Assembly (NCBI GenBank): GCA_964525675.1
Contig: CAZGJW010000001.1
Coordinates: 48,058 to 112,057, forward strand
From: CAYSRJ01 sp964525675
GTDB taxonomy: Bacteria > Spirochaetota > B62-G9 > DRHN01
Direction: 5' to 3'
DNA length: 64,000 bases
In this document: positions 27,157 through 35,402 of the stretch, in pieces
Position numbering within the stretch: the stretch's first letter is position 1
Layout: the number at the start of each line of letters is the position of its first letter
The notes under the pieces: generated by a model
Seen by the model: the letters and a program-made list of their open reading frames with translations, nothing else
Told to the model about the DNA's origin: nothing
Database searches by the model: none
Position numbers and translations under genes: made by a program

Positions 27157-27564
27157 TCACGCTTTGAAGAACATGCGTACCTTGGCGGCTATCTGCCGGT
27201 CGGTCATCTTATCCGCCCTTTGGACACCTTTTACACGGCTGCCAAGTTCCTTCGATCTATGGATATGTTTCTCCAATTCCTCTTTTGCCTCCCCGGGCCC
27301 GAAGATCAGGATCGACTCAGCATCACGCAGGAATTCAGTCACCGATTCATAGTATGCATCCAGATGATGTTGGTATTTTCTGTCCACTTTACCCTCTGCC
27401 GCCACATCCTGCGGACCGTAAGGAGTTGAGGATCTCGACCCGCCGGCAAGCCGAACATGTTTCCCGATGTCCGATTTGACGATTTGGTTCCGCTCCGTAC
27501 CTTTTTCGAGTATCACAAGAACCGCTTTTCTATGATCAATCCATATACCTACCTTTTCCCCCAT
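27157..27564 (-). CDS. baeRF-like 'translational machinery' protein
   Basis: This 135-residue protein starts GIWIDHRKAVLVIL and has GGSRSSTPYGPQD, ILIFGPGEAKEELEKHI and a C-terminal KMTDRQIAAKVR. This pattern is that of a small bacterial family related to the central or C-terminal domain of archaeal/eukaryotic release factor 1 (baeRF) and often annotated as translational machinery protein. A role in stalled ribosomes or stress is likely but not shown. AGGAGGG precedes the ATG. It is convergent with mprF. Confidence 0.7.
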   Translation of the reverse strand: MGEKVGIWIDHRKAVLVILEKGTERNQIVKSDIGKHVRLAGGSRSSTPYGPQDVAAEGKVDRKYQHHLDAYYESVTEFLRDAESILIFGPGEAKEELEKHIHRSKELGSRVKGVQRADKMTDRQIAAKVRMFFKA

Positions 27565-28120
27565 GGTAGAATCCCTCCTGTGTTACGTCTATTCCTGCTG
27601 TCGATATACTTTCCCGATTACCGGCAGATCTCGATACTTTTTATGGCTCAGTCGTTTCACGGAGCTCATCCCTGCAAGCGTTTCTATGAGATGCAGGTAC
27701 CGACTCGAATACCGCAGCAGTTTTCCTCTGGCTATTTGGGTTTCTTCACCTTAACATAGAACCCCCCTTTCAGATATAAAAAAATGTCGCCCGTGTGGGC
27801 TGCATGTTATTCAGCCGATTTCGGCATTTCAAAATGTGTTTGCTGACAATGCGATATTGCCAGAGATAGGCTTAAATATAGGTAAGTAAACTTATCAATC
27901 TTAGAAGTTGAAAATTATCACTTACCTGATGGTTTTTACCTAAAGTATGTAATATTACGGCAATGTAGTATAATATAGTCATTTGTATTCGAAATTCTGG
28001 TACAAAATGCCAGAATTCTAATGGATAAAACCATAGCTGAATAGTTACGTTTTTTATTAACTTTTAAGGATGAAACATGGTAATAATAAGAAACAAATTC
28101 ATCATGAAGGAGGTTTGATT
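27565..28120. other. Intergenic region carrying repeat copy A
   Basis: This is a divergent region of 556 bp with no gene. 27565-27878 shows no clear feature beyond the upstream side of the baeRF-like gene. 27879-28035 is the structured repeat. AAGGAGG at 28108-28114 is the ribosome site of the OmpA-type gene. Confidence 0.6.
27879..28035 (+). repeat. Structured intergenic repeat, copy A
   Basis: Layout: a first hairpin AGGTAAGT (27880-27887) with ACTTACCT (27920-27927), then TGGTTTTTACC (27930-27940) able to pair with GGATAAAACCA (28023-28033), enclosing an inner hairpin AATTCTGG (27993-28000) with CCAGAATT (28010-28017). It is nearly identical, in inverse orientation, to copy C. Confidence 0.93.
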
Positions 28121-28837
28121 GTGAAACGGTCGATACTAATTGTTACGGTTTTACTGATCACAGCTTTTTTACTCGTCGGCTGCGTTTCCACCAAGAAGTT
28201 CGAAAAACTCGAGTCAGACAACGCACGCATCAAGTCTGAAAACGCAACTCTCAAAAAGGACCTTGATCGGGCACATGCCCGGATAGCCGAGCATGAACAG
28301 CAGATCGCCACGCTTCAGAAGGAACAGGAACAGGAAGTTGTAGCGCTGAAACAGACCTACGATAATCTCATCGGTGAGCTGAAGAAAGAGATCGACAGCG
28401 GGGAAATCCAGGTCCAGCAGATCAAAGGACGCCTGCAACTGACAGTTGCGGAACGCCTGTTCTTCGATACCGGCAAGGCTGAGATAAAGTCGGAGGGACA
28501 GGCTGTGCTGCGCCGTATCGGGCCAATCCTAAAAAAGATACCCGAGAAGAATATCAGGGTCGAGGGCCATACCGACAATGTGCCGATCGGAAAGTCACTG
28601 CGTGGGCAATATTCAAGTAACTGGGAGCTTGGAGCAGCACGGGCGGTCAATGTGGTGCGTTTTCTGCAAAATGAGTCGGGTATCGATCCCCTGCGCCTGA
28701 GCGCGGTCTCCTACGGCCAGTACCGTCCCATCGCAACGAACAGGACCAAACAGGGACAGTCAAAAAACAGACGAATCGAGATCATACTGATCGACAGGGA
28801 TCTGGACCTGGCGAAGAAGATGCGACAGAACCTCTAA
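28121..28837 (+). CDS. OmpA-family peptidoglycan-binding lipoprotein with coiled coil
   Basis: 238 residues from GTG 28121 (AAGGAGG upstream). The signal peptide ends in lipobox LLVGC (Cys about 21). Residues about 25-100 form a heptad-rich coiled coil, and residues about 105-230 are an OmpA_C domain with RVEGHTDNVPIG, SNWELGAARA and SKNRRIEI, the peptidoglycan-contact residues. It should tether the outer membrane to the cell wall, like Pal or MotB-type domains. It is a single gene preceded by repeat copy A. A short relic of a paralogue lies at 30.5 kb on the other strand. Confidence 0.9.
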   Translation: MKRSILIVTVLLITAFLLVGCVSTKKFEKLESDNARIKSENATLKKDLDRAHARIAEHEQQIATLQKEQEQEVVALKQTYDNLIGELKKEIDSGEIQVQQIKGRLQLTVAERLFFDTGKAEIKSEGQAVLRRIGPILKKIPEKNIRVEGHTDNVPIGKSLRGQYSSNWELGAARAVNVVRFLQNESGIDPLRLSAVSYGQYRPIATNRTKQGQSKNRRIEIILIDRDLDLAKKMRQNL

Positions 28838-28868
28838 GACATTTTACCATAACAGAAGCTCATGCTCA

Positions 28869-30047
28869 TCAGAGCGACTTCTCGAGATTGAAGAGGGATG
28901 TACGAAAATAGAGGATGGGCTTATTTCCGCTCTGGAGCCCCCGGGCTATGAAGAGCTCAGTTTTGAAATGGCTGTTTTTCTGCCCGGAGAGTACAAAGGA
29001 AAACCCTGCACCAAGGCTTGCGAGATAGTGAAGATCGGACTTCAAACCGATGCTTTCCTGATAGAGAAGCGAATCGATAAGCAGTTTCAGCCTGAACTGG
29101 TGAATTCTGAGGCGGTTTTTCAAAAGAGTGAGCTCTCTATCTCTGAACAGCTCGTGTTCAGTATCGACTGTGAAAAGGTTGAAGCTGAATGCGTTGATTG
29201 ATCTATTCTCATATCCCCGAATGGTGTCGAAGCCGCCGAGCTCGTAATAACCTGCAAGCTTCTTTTCCCAGATTGCGATTGGATAGTCGAGTGTCCCCCT
29301 GAGAATGAAAAACCAGCTACTCCGGATATTGCAGTGGTATAGAAGCTGATTCTCGTTACGCATGTCAACCGGTGTGTCGAAGCCATCCCGAAACCGTGCC
29401 TTGAAGACCGTGCGGTAATTGAGGCCTTTGAAGTAGAGCTTGTTCGTTGGATCGAGCGCCCTCACACCGTCGTATATGAAGCTGAGCTTGGGCACCAGAT
29501 CGAAACCATCCTCGAGGACCCGTGCTTCGGTCAGGCTCCCCTTGAACACATCGTCAAGCAGGAATGCAGGCTCCAGGTACAGCTTGGGAGCCAGACGATA
29601 GCCAATCCCCACTTCAAAGCCCCTGTTGCGCTCTATATATTTGTCTGTGGGAACGAGCACGATGTCCGAACCGCTTATCCCCGGCGCTACCAGATTCTCG
29701 AAGTCCGTGCTCTGAAAAAATTTTAGATAGGGCCGGAAGCGTTTGATATTATAGGCAAATATAAGCTCGCTGTTGATATTGCTTGAGATAATGCCGTAGC
29801 CCAGATAAAAGATGAGATCCAGTCTATTGAAGGGTTGTGTGAATGAGAGCGTCACATTGCCGCTTGGAAGGACAAGATCGAGAGACGGACTCACCTGTGC
29901 TCGCACCTCTGAATATTTCACATTCAGCTTCTTAGCCTCTTCAGTCTTCGGTTCATCACTCACTTTTTCTTCGGCTGCCACCCTGGTTCCAAAGAAAGAA
30001 ATCATGGCAATGAAAAGAAAAGACAATGATACGATGCGTGTTTTCAT
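28869..30047 (-). CDS. Omp85-type outer-membrane barrel without POTRA domains
   Basis: 392 residues from ATG 30047, where a signal peptide begins (MKTRIVSLSFLFIAMISFFG, then AAEEK). The rest is beta-strand rich, with the Omp85/surface-antigen motif GGFDTIRGYENRS, whose RGY arginine lies inside the barrel in the family. There are no POTRA repeats, unlike BamA or TamA. It may be an exporter barrel or a patatin-type/TamL-like orphan. The cargo is unknown. It lies tail-to-tail with the OmpA lipoprotein gene. Confidence 0.75.
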   Translation of the reverse strand: MKTRIVSLSFLFIAMISFFGTRVAAEEKVSDEPKTEEAKKLNVKYSEVRAQVSPSLDLVLPSGNVTLSFTQPFNRLDLIFYLGYGIISSNINSELIFAYNIKRFRPYLKFFQSTDFENLVAPGISGSDIVLVPTDKYIERNRGFEVGIGYRLAPKLYLEPAFLLDDVFKGSLTEARVLEDGFDLVPKLSFIYDGVRALDPTNKLYFKGLNYRTVFKARFRDGFDTPVDMRNENQLLYHCNIRSSWFFILRGTLDYPIAIWEKKLAGYYELGGFDTIRGYENRSINAFSFNLFTVDTEHELFRDRELTLLKNRLRIHQFRLKLLIDSLLYQESIGLKSDLHYLASLGAGFSFVLSGQKNSHFKTELFIARGLQSGNKPILYFRTSLFNLEKSL

Positions 30048-30196
30048 AAACCAATTCCCATGTGAAACAAAAGGCATTACGGTATAAAAAGATCTATCAG
30101 TCTTCAACTTAAAATTGCCGCCGGTACTGAATTTCAGTATACTTCTATATCGTACATTCTTGCAAATATTTCGTAATGCACTGAAAGGAGGACTGT

Positions 30197-30442
30197 ATGA
30201 AGTTCGTTATTGGCATCATCATCGGTATTCTCGTTATCGTTTTCATGGTACAGAACGTAGAGGTCATTGATATAACCTTCCTTGCATGGACCATGCATCT
30301 GCCCCGTGCAATCATGATCCTGATTGTTTTCGTGCTTGGCATCTGCGTTGGGTATGTCGCACGAGGTGTTCGCACCCGAAAGAAGGAGAAGAAAGAAGAG
30401 CTCGAAGACCTGAAAGAATCTGCAAAGGACGCGCGGAAATAA
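30197..30442 (+). CDS. lapA: LapA-domain (DUF1049) membrane protein
   Basis: This 81-residue protein has two hydrophobic helices (IGIIIGILVIVFMVQNVE and IMILIVFVLGICVGYVARG) and a charged C-terminal tail with heptads (KKEKKEELEDLKE). It is typical of LapA/YciS, which takes part in controlling lipopolysaccharide assembly. AAAGGAGG precedes the ATG. It stands alone; no LapB is nearby. Confidence 0.85.
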   Translation: MKFVIGIIIGILVIVFMVQNVEVIDITFLAWTMHLPRAIMILIVFVLGICVGYVARGVRTRKKEKKEELEDLKESAKDARK

Positions 30443-30490
30443 CAAAGAGTCGCTCTATAACTGCCTCTTGATAGATGTGCAATTTTCCTG

Positions 30491-30574
30491 TTATTTTGCA
30501 GGAAGCTTTTTACGCAACCTCTGCGCTATGTTCCTTTCAATGAGTATGATCTCGGCTCTCCTGTTCTTTGCCAA
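30491..30574 (-). pseudogene. C-terminal relic of an OmpA domain
   Basis: A 27-codon minus-strand stretch, ended by TAA at 30491-30493, reads AKNRRAEIILIERNIAQRL. This parallels the end of the intact OmpA lipoprotein at 28.8 kb (SKNRRIEIILIDRDLDLAKK). An in-frame TAG lies a few codons upstream, so nothing larger survives. It suggests a duplicated and lost gene. Confidence 0.7.
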
Positions 30575-30724
30575 TATCTAACTCAAGGATATTGTGTATC
30601 TTTTTTTTCAGCACGTTTGAGCATTCGTAACTATTCATTTCTCTTTCAAAACGTCTTTTCAAACCTAAAGAGTGATGTTTTTAAAATAGAAGGGCAAACT
30701 TGAAGTCAGGGAAGTGAATACTTT

Positions 30725-30955
30725 CTATTCATCATTACCTTGTTCATCCTTAGGTCGTTCCATGATTAAATCCTCACCCGCCTGTTTTGTTTCACTAATC
30801 TTTTGCTCAAGTTCTGCTTTATCATTCTTAAGTGATTTTACAGTCTTCTTGAGTCTTCTATTTTTAAATATGATAAAAATACAGGACAAATTACTATACT
30901 TCGAGGTATAAACCATAGCAATTGGCGTCTTTCTTACAGGTAAAGCTAAAAGCAA
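30725..30955 (-). CDS. Possible small membrane/coiled-coil protein
   Basis: A frame of up to 76 residues has a hydrophobic segment (VYTSKYSNLSCIFIIF), a charged heptad-like region (KKTVKSLKNDKAELEQKI) and an acidic tail. The layout recalls LapA-type proteins, but sequence similarity is weak. There is no clear ribosome site. It may be a relic or a short real gene. Confidence 0.3.
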   Translation of the reverse strand: MLLALPVRKTPIAMVYTSKYSNLSCIFIIFKNRRLKKTVKSLKNDKAELEQKISETKQAGEDLIMERPKDEQGNDE

Positions 30956-31040
30956 CAGTAAAAGAAATTATTTATGGTTTTATCCTTCTTCTGCTGCTCT
31001 TCAGTTCTGAGTACCTTCCCACTTCTGCAGCCTTCAAAAA

Positions 31041-31196
31041 TAGGCAAGTGAACTTCCAAACGTAAAAGGTTCAAATCGACACTTGCCTAATGGTTTTTAC
31101 CTATAGAATGCAATGATAGGTAATTGTAACATAATAAGTCAGTTGAGCATCAAAATTCTGGTACAAAAAACCAGAATTTTGATGGATAAAACCATA
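31041..31196 (+). repeat. Structured intergenic repeat, copy B
   Basis: Same architecture as copy A but diverged. The first hairpin is AGGCAAGTG (31042-31050) with CACTTGCCT (31080-31088), followed by ATGGTTTTTACC, the CTGGTAC/ACCAG inner hairpin and the closing GGATAAAACCAT. Changes in the first stem are compensatory relative to copy A (T-A to C-G), which supports a functional RNA or DNA fold. Confidence 0.88.
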
Positions 31197-31276
31197 ATTT
31201 TAATATTCACGAAATGAAAACCGGCCTTCTCATTAACATTCTACCCGGAACAGAACATTTAATCAACAAAGAAGTT

Positions 31277-31299
31277 ATTCGGACGCTTCGCGTCCGAAT
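31277..31299. repeat. Perfect 10-bp stem hairpin
   Basis: ATTCGGACGC (31277-31286), loop TTC, and GCGTCCGAAT (31290-31299). There is no T-run on either side, so it is a weak terminator candidate. It lies about 160 bases before vapB. Confidence 0.55.
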
Positions 31300-31461
31300 A
31301 ATGCCGCCGGTGAGCAGCGATACGAAGACGCATTTCTTCCGAATAGTTCAACTAATTGTAAACCATTTTTTCTCAAAAGGAAAAATCTCTTGACTGATAT
31401 GCTCAGAATATACACATTAATACATATAATACTATGTATCAGAGCCTTCAAGGAGACCAAG

Positions 31462-31659
31462 ATGAGAACCACATTAAATATAGACGACACACTGATTGAA
31501 AGAGCATCCAAATTAACAGGGATAAAGGAAAAAACGTCTCTGGTAAAACGCGGTTTGGAATCGTTGATTGCTCTTGAAAGCAGCAAAAGACTTTCACAAT
31601 TGGGGGGTAGTGAAAAAAAACTGAATCCTGTTCCCCGAAGAAGAACATCGGGTGAATGA
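31462..31659 (+). CDS. vapB: VapB-type antitoxin
   Basis: 65 residues from ATG 31462, with AAGGAG upstream. MRTTLNIDDTLIERASKLTG is the ribbon-helix-helix start of VapB antitoxins of the DUF2191 group. The C-terminal half (LGGSEKKLNPVPRRR) would wrap the toxin. Its stop overlaps the start region of vapC, the usual coupled arrangement. The pair probably represses its own promoter. Confidence 0.87.
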   Translation: MRTTLNIDDTLIERASKLTGIKEKTSLVKRGLESLIALESSKRLSQLGGSEKKLNPVPRRRTSGE

Positions 31660-31660
31660 T

Positions 31661-32029
31661 ATGGTTCTGGTCGATACATCTGTCTGGATATCCCACCTGC
31701 GCACTGGCGAGCCTGATCTTGAGATTCTCCTCAACAACGGGAATGTTATCTGTCATTTGTTTATAATCGGAGAACTTGCCTGCGGCAATCTGAAGAACCG
31801 GTCTGAGATTCTTTCACTTCTCCAGGCGCTCCCCCGGGCCGAATGTGCCGGTGATGAAGAGGTCCTGTACTTTATCGAAAAAAACCATCTTACGGGCAGG
31901 GGAATAGGATATATTGACGCTCATCTGCTCGCTTCCGCGGTGCTGACTGACGCCCCGATATGGACCTTCGACGTACAGTTACAGAAGGCAGCATCTAATT
32001 TAGGTTTGAGCGCAGGGACCCATGAATAA
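31661..32029 (+). CDS. vapC: VapC-type PIN-domain ribonuclease toxin
   Basis: About 122 residues from ATG 31661; GTG 31652 in the same frame is an alternative. The PIN acidic residues are all visible: VDTSVW, GELACG, GIGYIDAHLLASA and FDVQLQ. VapC toxins cleave tRNA or rRNA when free of VapB. The last 8 bases overlap the start of the ARMT1-like gene, which is unusual and may be chance. Confidence 0.9.
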   Translation: MVLVDTSVWISHLRTGEPDLEILLNNGNVICHLFIIGELACGNLKNRSEILSLLQALPRAECAGDEEVLYFIEKNHLTGRGIGYIDAHLLASAVLTDAPIWTFDVQLQKAASNLGLSAGTHE

Positions 32030-33278
32030 AAAAGATATACCCCCCTACTTTTCTACAGGTGAAAAAGGCTCCTTTGCAGAAAAAACCCTTCAATGGAGAA
32101 AACCCTCCATAGTGGACAGGGTCATCAAGGCGAATAGTTTCAACCATAGCCAGAAAAAGGCGCTTATATCTCTTAAAAATGAGATAACGGCAGGCAGGAT
32201 TACAAATCCCTTCAACGACCCCGCAGTTCACATCGATACGATGGAGGAAAAATCTCTTTCCATCTGGAGGCGTGAGGTTTCCCGCTATGAGGGGGGATCG
32301 TGGCTCGATATCCCCTTCTATTTCGCCGAGGCTTACTTCTACATGAGAATTCTCATTGCAGTCGGATACTTCGACATGACATCATCCTTTCATATGAAAG
32401 ACCCGTACAGGCCGTTCAAAGAACGGGAGCTCTATGAAGAAAACGGCGGGCTCGAGTTAGGAAGAACACTCGTCGGGCTTTTGGAGGATCGTCTCTTTGA
32501 AACCGGGCGCCCTATCAAAGAGAAAAAGAAGGAGCTTAAATCCATCCTCTATTACGAGCTCTGGGGCAACCGGGTCGATTTGAGTCTCTACTATATTGCA
32601 GACGATTCGAGGGAAAAAACCTCGGAACATGAGTCGCATAACCTTCTCATCGATCACAGCGAGCGGCTCATCGATCTTCTGGGCATGGCGGGCAGGCGGA
32701 TCGACATCATATTAGACAACTCGGGGCAGGAACTGGTGTGTGACCTGATTCTCACATGGTATCTTCTTGCGACCTCACCCGAAAGAAAAATCCATCTCCA
32801 TGCGAAAAAATACCCATTCTACGTGTCTGATGCGATGGCAAATGATGTCCTGGAGACCATCAGTGCGCTTCGGGCCGACAGAGACGAGGCACTGTCTCGT
32901 ATCGGGCAAGAGCTTTTCGGGTTTCAGGAGCAGGGGAGGCTTTTTCTGCACGACCATTACTTCTGGAACAGCCCCCTTGGGTACGACCAGCTGCCGGAAG
33001 GCATCTCACAGGAGCTTGCGCTATCTGACATGGTTCTTCTCAAGGGAGACGTAAACTACAGGAGGATGCTTTCAGACAGGAAGTGGGAGATGTCGCGAAA
33101 CATGGAAGAACTGACCGGGGTTTTCCCCACATCATTTACGCTTATCCGAACCATGAAGAGCGAATGCATCGTTGATATTGACAACTACAGGGCACAGGAA
33201 CTTTTTATAAAGGACCCCGACTGGCTCGTAAACGGGGTTCGCGGTATTATCAGGGTGGTCGAAAAGAGCCGGGTATGA
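32022..33278 (+). CDS. ARMT1/DUF89 damage-control phosphatase-like protein
   Basis: This 418-residue protein has the DUF89 metal site: DIILDNSGQELVCDL (Asp-Asn pair), the later KGDVNYRRMLSD block, and an Arg-rich contact near the end. Members remove phosphate from damaged sugar phosphates or similar metabolites; the ARMT1 branch was first described as a carboxyl methyltransferase. The start overlaps vapC by 8 bases. No metabolic partner is evident on its 5' side. The methyltransferase module begins about 170 bases downstream. Confidence 0.8.
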   Translation: MNKKDIPPYFSTGEKGSFAEKTLQWRKPSIVDRVIKANSFNHSQKKALISLKNEITAGRITNPFNDPAVHIDTMEEKSLSIWRREVSRYEGGSWLDIPFYFAEAYFYMRILIAVGYFDMTSSFHMKDPYRPFKERELYEENGGLELGRTLVGLLEDRLFETGRPIKEKKKELKSILYYELWGNRVDLSLYYIADDSREKTSEHESHNLLIDHSERLIDLLGMAGRRIDIILDNSGQELVCDLILTWYLLATSPERKIHLHAKKYPFYVSDAMANDVLETISALRADRDEALSRIGQELFGFQEQGRLFLHDHYFWNSPLGYDQLPEGISQELALSDMVLLKGDVNYRRMLSDRKWEMSRNMEELTGVFPTSFTLIRTMKSECIVDIDNYRAQELFIKDPDWLVNGVRGIIRVVEKSRV

Positions 33279-33452
33279 GGTTTTGTACACCGTACTTCGA
33301 TTAAACAGACATTTATTTCTAACGTACAGAGCTCTCTCAAGTCGATTCTCGGGTTGATTAGACCTTTCAGCCGGCTACACCCCGTTTAAACAACTGCATT
33401 CATTGACACATGGTAGTTTCAAAACTATCTTAAAAAAGGGGGGGATGCTTCT

Positions 33453-33743
33453 TTGAGCCTGTACCGCGTACACTTCAAGTGGAAAGATAAGGAGATGCAG
33501 CTTACCGCAAAAAGCCTTGATCTCACACACCCCTACTTCGTCTCGATAAAGGATATCGTCTTCCCTGAAGAAAAAAAGCTCATTATAAACCCTTCCGAGG
33601 ACGACTTTCGAAAGACATTCAGCGAAGCGAACCACCTCATGATCCCCTTCCAATCGGTCGTTCTGATAGAGGAGCTTCCCGAAAAGGGGAAACCCAGAGT
33701 CATGAAGTTTGAAAAAGTTGAAAAGGATAAAAAGAACAAATAA
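33453..33743 (+). CDS. DUF1820 family protein
   Basis: This 96-residue protein starts at TTG 33453, with a G-rich ribosome site about 8 bases ahead. YRVHFKWKDKEMQLTAKSL, DIVFPEEKKLIINPSED and MIPFQSVVLIEEL follow the DUF1820 pattern, a small beta-rich family of unknown function. It comes 49 bases before the first MttB gene and may be the first gene of that module. Confidence 0.75.
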   Translation: MSLYRVHFKWKDKEMQLTAKSLDLTHPYFVSIKDIVFPEEKKLIINPSEDDFRKTFSEANHLMIPFQSVVLIEELPEKGKPRVMKFEKVEKDKKNK

Positions 33744-33792
33744 AAATTTCGTAAGAATAACATAAAACTCCCTCGTATAAGGAGGCTATGTA

Positions 33793-35301
33793 ATGGCGCT
33801 TCGCGGATATATGAGAAAGTTCCCTCCGTTCAAGATCCTGTCCGACGATCAGGTCGAGCATATCCATCACGGTACGCTCGATGTGCTTGCCGAATCAGGT
33901 GCAAAAATCTATCATGATGAGGCATTAAAGGTTTTCAAGAAGGCAGGCTGCAACGTCGATTTCGAGACAAAGCTGGTAAAGTTTCCGCCCGCGCTTGTGG
34001 AGGAGAGCCTGCGTAACTGCCCGGGCAGTTTTCGCGTAAAATCAAGAAATCCTGCGCACGATCTCATTCTCAGTCAGGACCATGTGGTGTTTTTCAACTT
34101 TCCGGGAAGAGACATCGTCGACCTCGACACCTGGGAATCACGGCCACCGACGAGGCAAGAGCATATAGATCTCGTCCGTGTTCTGGATTTTCTGCCGACC
34201 GTTCATTTTCTCAACAACTACCCCTACTTCGGATACAGGGGTATACCTGAGACCATGAAAGAGATGGAAGGGGCCGCCATCCGACTTGCGTATTCAACCA
34301 AGGTAACCATGGAGATAGCAAACAATGACAATGACCGCTTTACCTTTCAGGCAGCCAAAGCCCTGGGGACCGAGATGTTCGCAAACCCGAACACCTCATC
34401 CCCCCTCACCTGCTACACAGACCAGACGAACGCATGCTTCCTCGCAGCAGAACATGGCTTTCCAAGCATGATATGGGACGGTGCAACAGCCGGAAGCACC
34501 GCACCGGCGAGCATTGCAGGCGCCGTAGTTATGAGTAATGCAGAGATAATCCCATATATCGTGCTCCTCCAGCTTTTGAAACCCGGTTCCCGCGTTGCCG
34601 TTGCCAACCTTGTGCTCCCTCAGAACATGAAAACAGGAGCGCCCGCCTTCGGCGATATCGGCGTCAGCCTACACACCGCCGCCTACAACCAGGTATGGCG
34701 GTATTACGGAGTCCCTACGGTCGCCTCTTCTTCCGGCGTGAGTAATTCGAAGATGATAGGGTTTCAGCTCGCATATGAAAAGACTATACCAAGCCTTATC
34801 GGCGCAATGTCCGGTTCGAGCGCGGTGCAGCTGCACAGCAGTGTATATGGCGAAATAAGCGCTCATCCTGTTCAGGCTGTTCTCGATGATGATATTGCGG
34901 GCATGATAGGAAGATTTGTCCAGGGCATCGAGGTAAGCGAGGACTCCCTTGCAGTTGATCTTATGAATGAAGTGGGTCCCATACCGGGCCATTTCCTCGG
35001 CAAGGCGCACACCCGACAATGGTGGGAAAAAGAGCAGTACGTTACGAAAAGTACAGACCGAGTCTCTTATCCGGAATGGGTCATCAGCGGGAAAAAAACC
35101 GCGGTTGATTACGGAAAAGAGCGTGTCGAAGAAATCCTTGCAACCCATACAGTAGACCCTCCCCTGACCGATAAGGAGACAGAGGGGGTTGGGCGAATTC
35201 TCAGGGAGGCACGGCAGTACTATAAAAAGCATGAGCTTATATCAGATGCGGAATGGGAGGAGTATAAAAAAACCCTGAAAGAGGAAGGGCGGCCGTTTTA
35301 G
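33793..35301 (+). CDS. MttB-family corrinoid methyltransferase (non-pyrrolysine), paralogue 1
   Basis: This 502-residue TIM-barrel methyltransferase is full length for the MttB superfamily and has no internal TAG; the gene ends in TAG as a normal stop. Family members move a methyl group from a quaternary amine or similar donor to a cognate corrinoid protein. Known non-Pyl members use glycine betaine, carnitine, proline betaine or gamma-butyrobetaine. Conserved stretches shared with the two paralogues include SSPLTCYTDQ, VLDDDIAGMIGRF, GPIPGHFLGKAHTR and WWEKEQY. AAGGAGG precedes the ATG. The substrate is unknown. Confidence 0.92.
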   Translation: MALRGYMRKFPPFKILSDDQVEHIHHGTLDVLAESGAKIYHDEALKVFKKAGCNVDFETKLVKFPPALVEESLRNCPGSFRVKSRNPAHDLILSQDHVVFFNFPGRDIVDLDTWESRPPTRQEHIDLVRVLDFLPTVHFLNNYPYFGYRGIPETMKEMEGAAIRLAYSTKVTMEIANNDNDRFTFQAAKALGTEMFANPNTSSPLTCYTDQTNACFLAAEHGFPSMIWDGATAGSTAPASIAGAVVMSNAEIIPYIVLLQLLKPGSRVAVANLVLPQNMKTGAPAFGDIGVSLHTAAYNQVWRYYGVPTVASSSGVSNSKMIGFQLAYEKTIPSLIGAMSGSSAVQLHSSVYGEISAHPVQAVLDDDIAGMIGRFVQGIEVSEDSLAVDLMNEVGPIPGHFLGKAHTRQWWEKEQYVTKSTDRVSYPEWVISGKKTAVDYGKERVEEILATHTVDPPLTDKETEGVGRILREARQYYKKHELISDAEWEEYKKTLKEEGRPF

Positions 35302-35402
35302 GATCATCCTGAATGTAATCGTGAGCACCCGTGGGGAAACAACAGGAACAGACCGCAGCCAATAGCTGTGATATATGATATGGAGAGGAAGGTGGTGTAA
35401 AG

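Noticed and set aside
27770..27810. GCCC/GGGC hairpin next to an A/T run as a minus-strand terminator
   Set aside because: The stem is only 4 bp and no minus-strand gene ends just before it.
31277..31299. Perfect hairpin as a terminator
   Set aside because: It has no T-run on either strand and no gene ends just before it.
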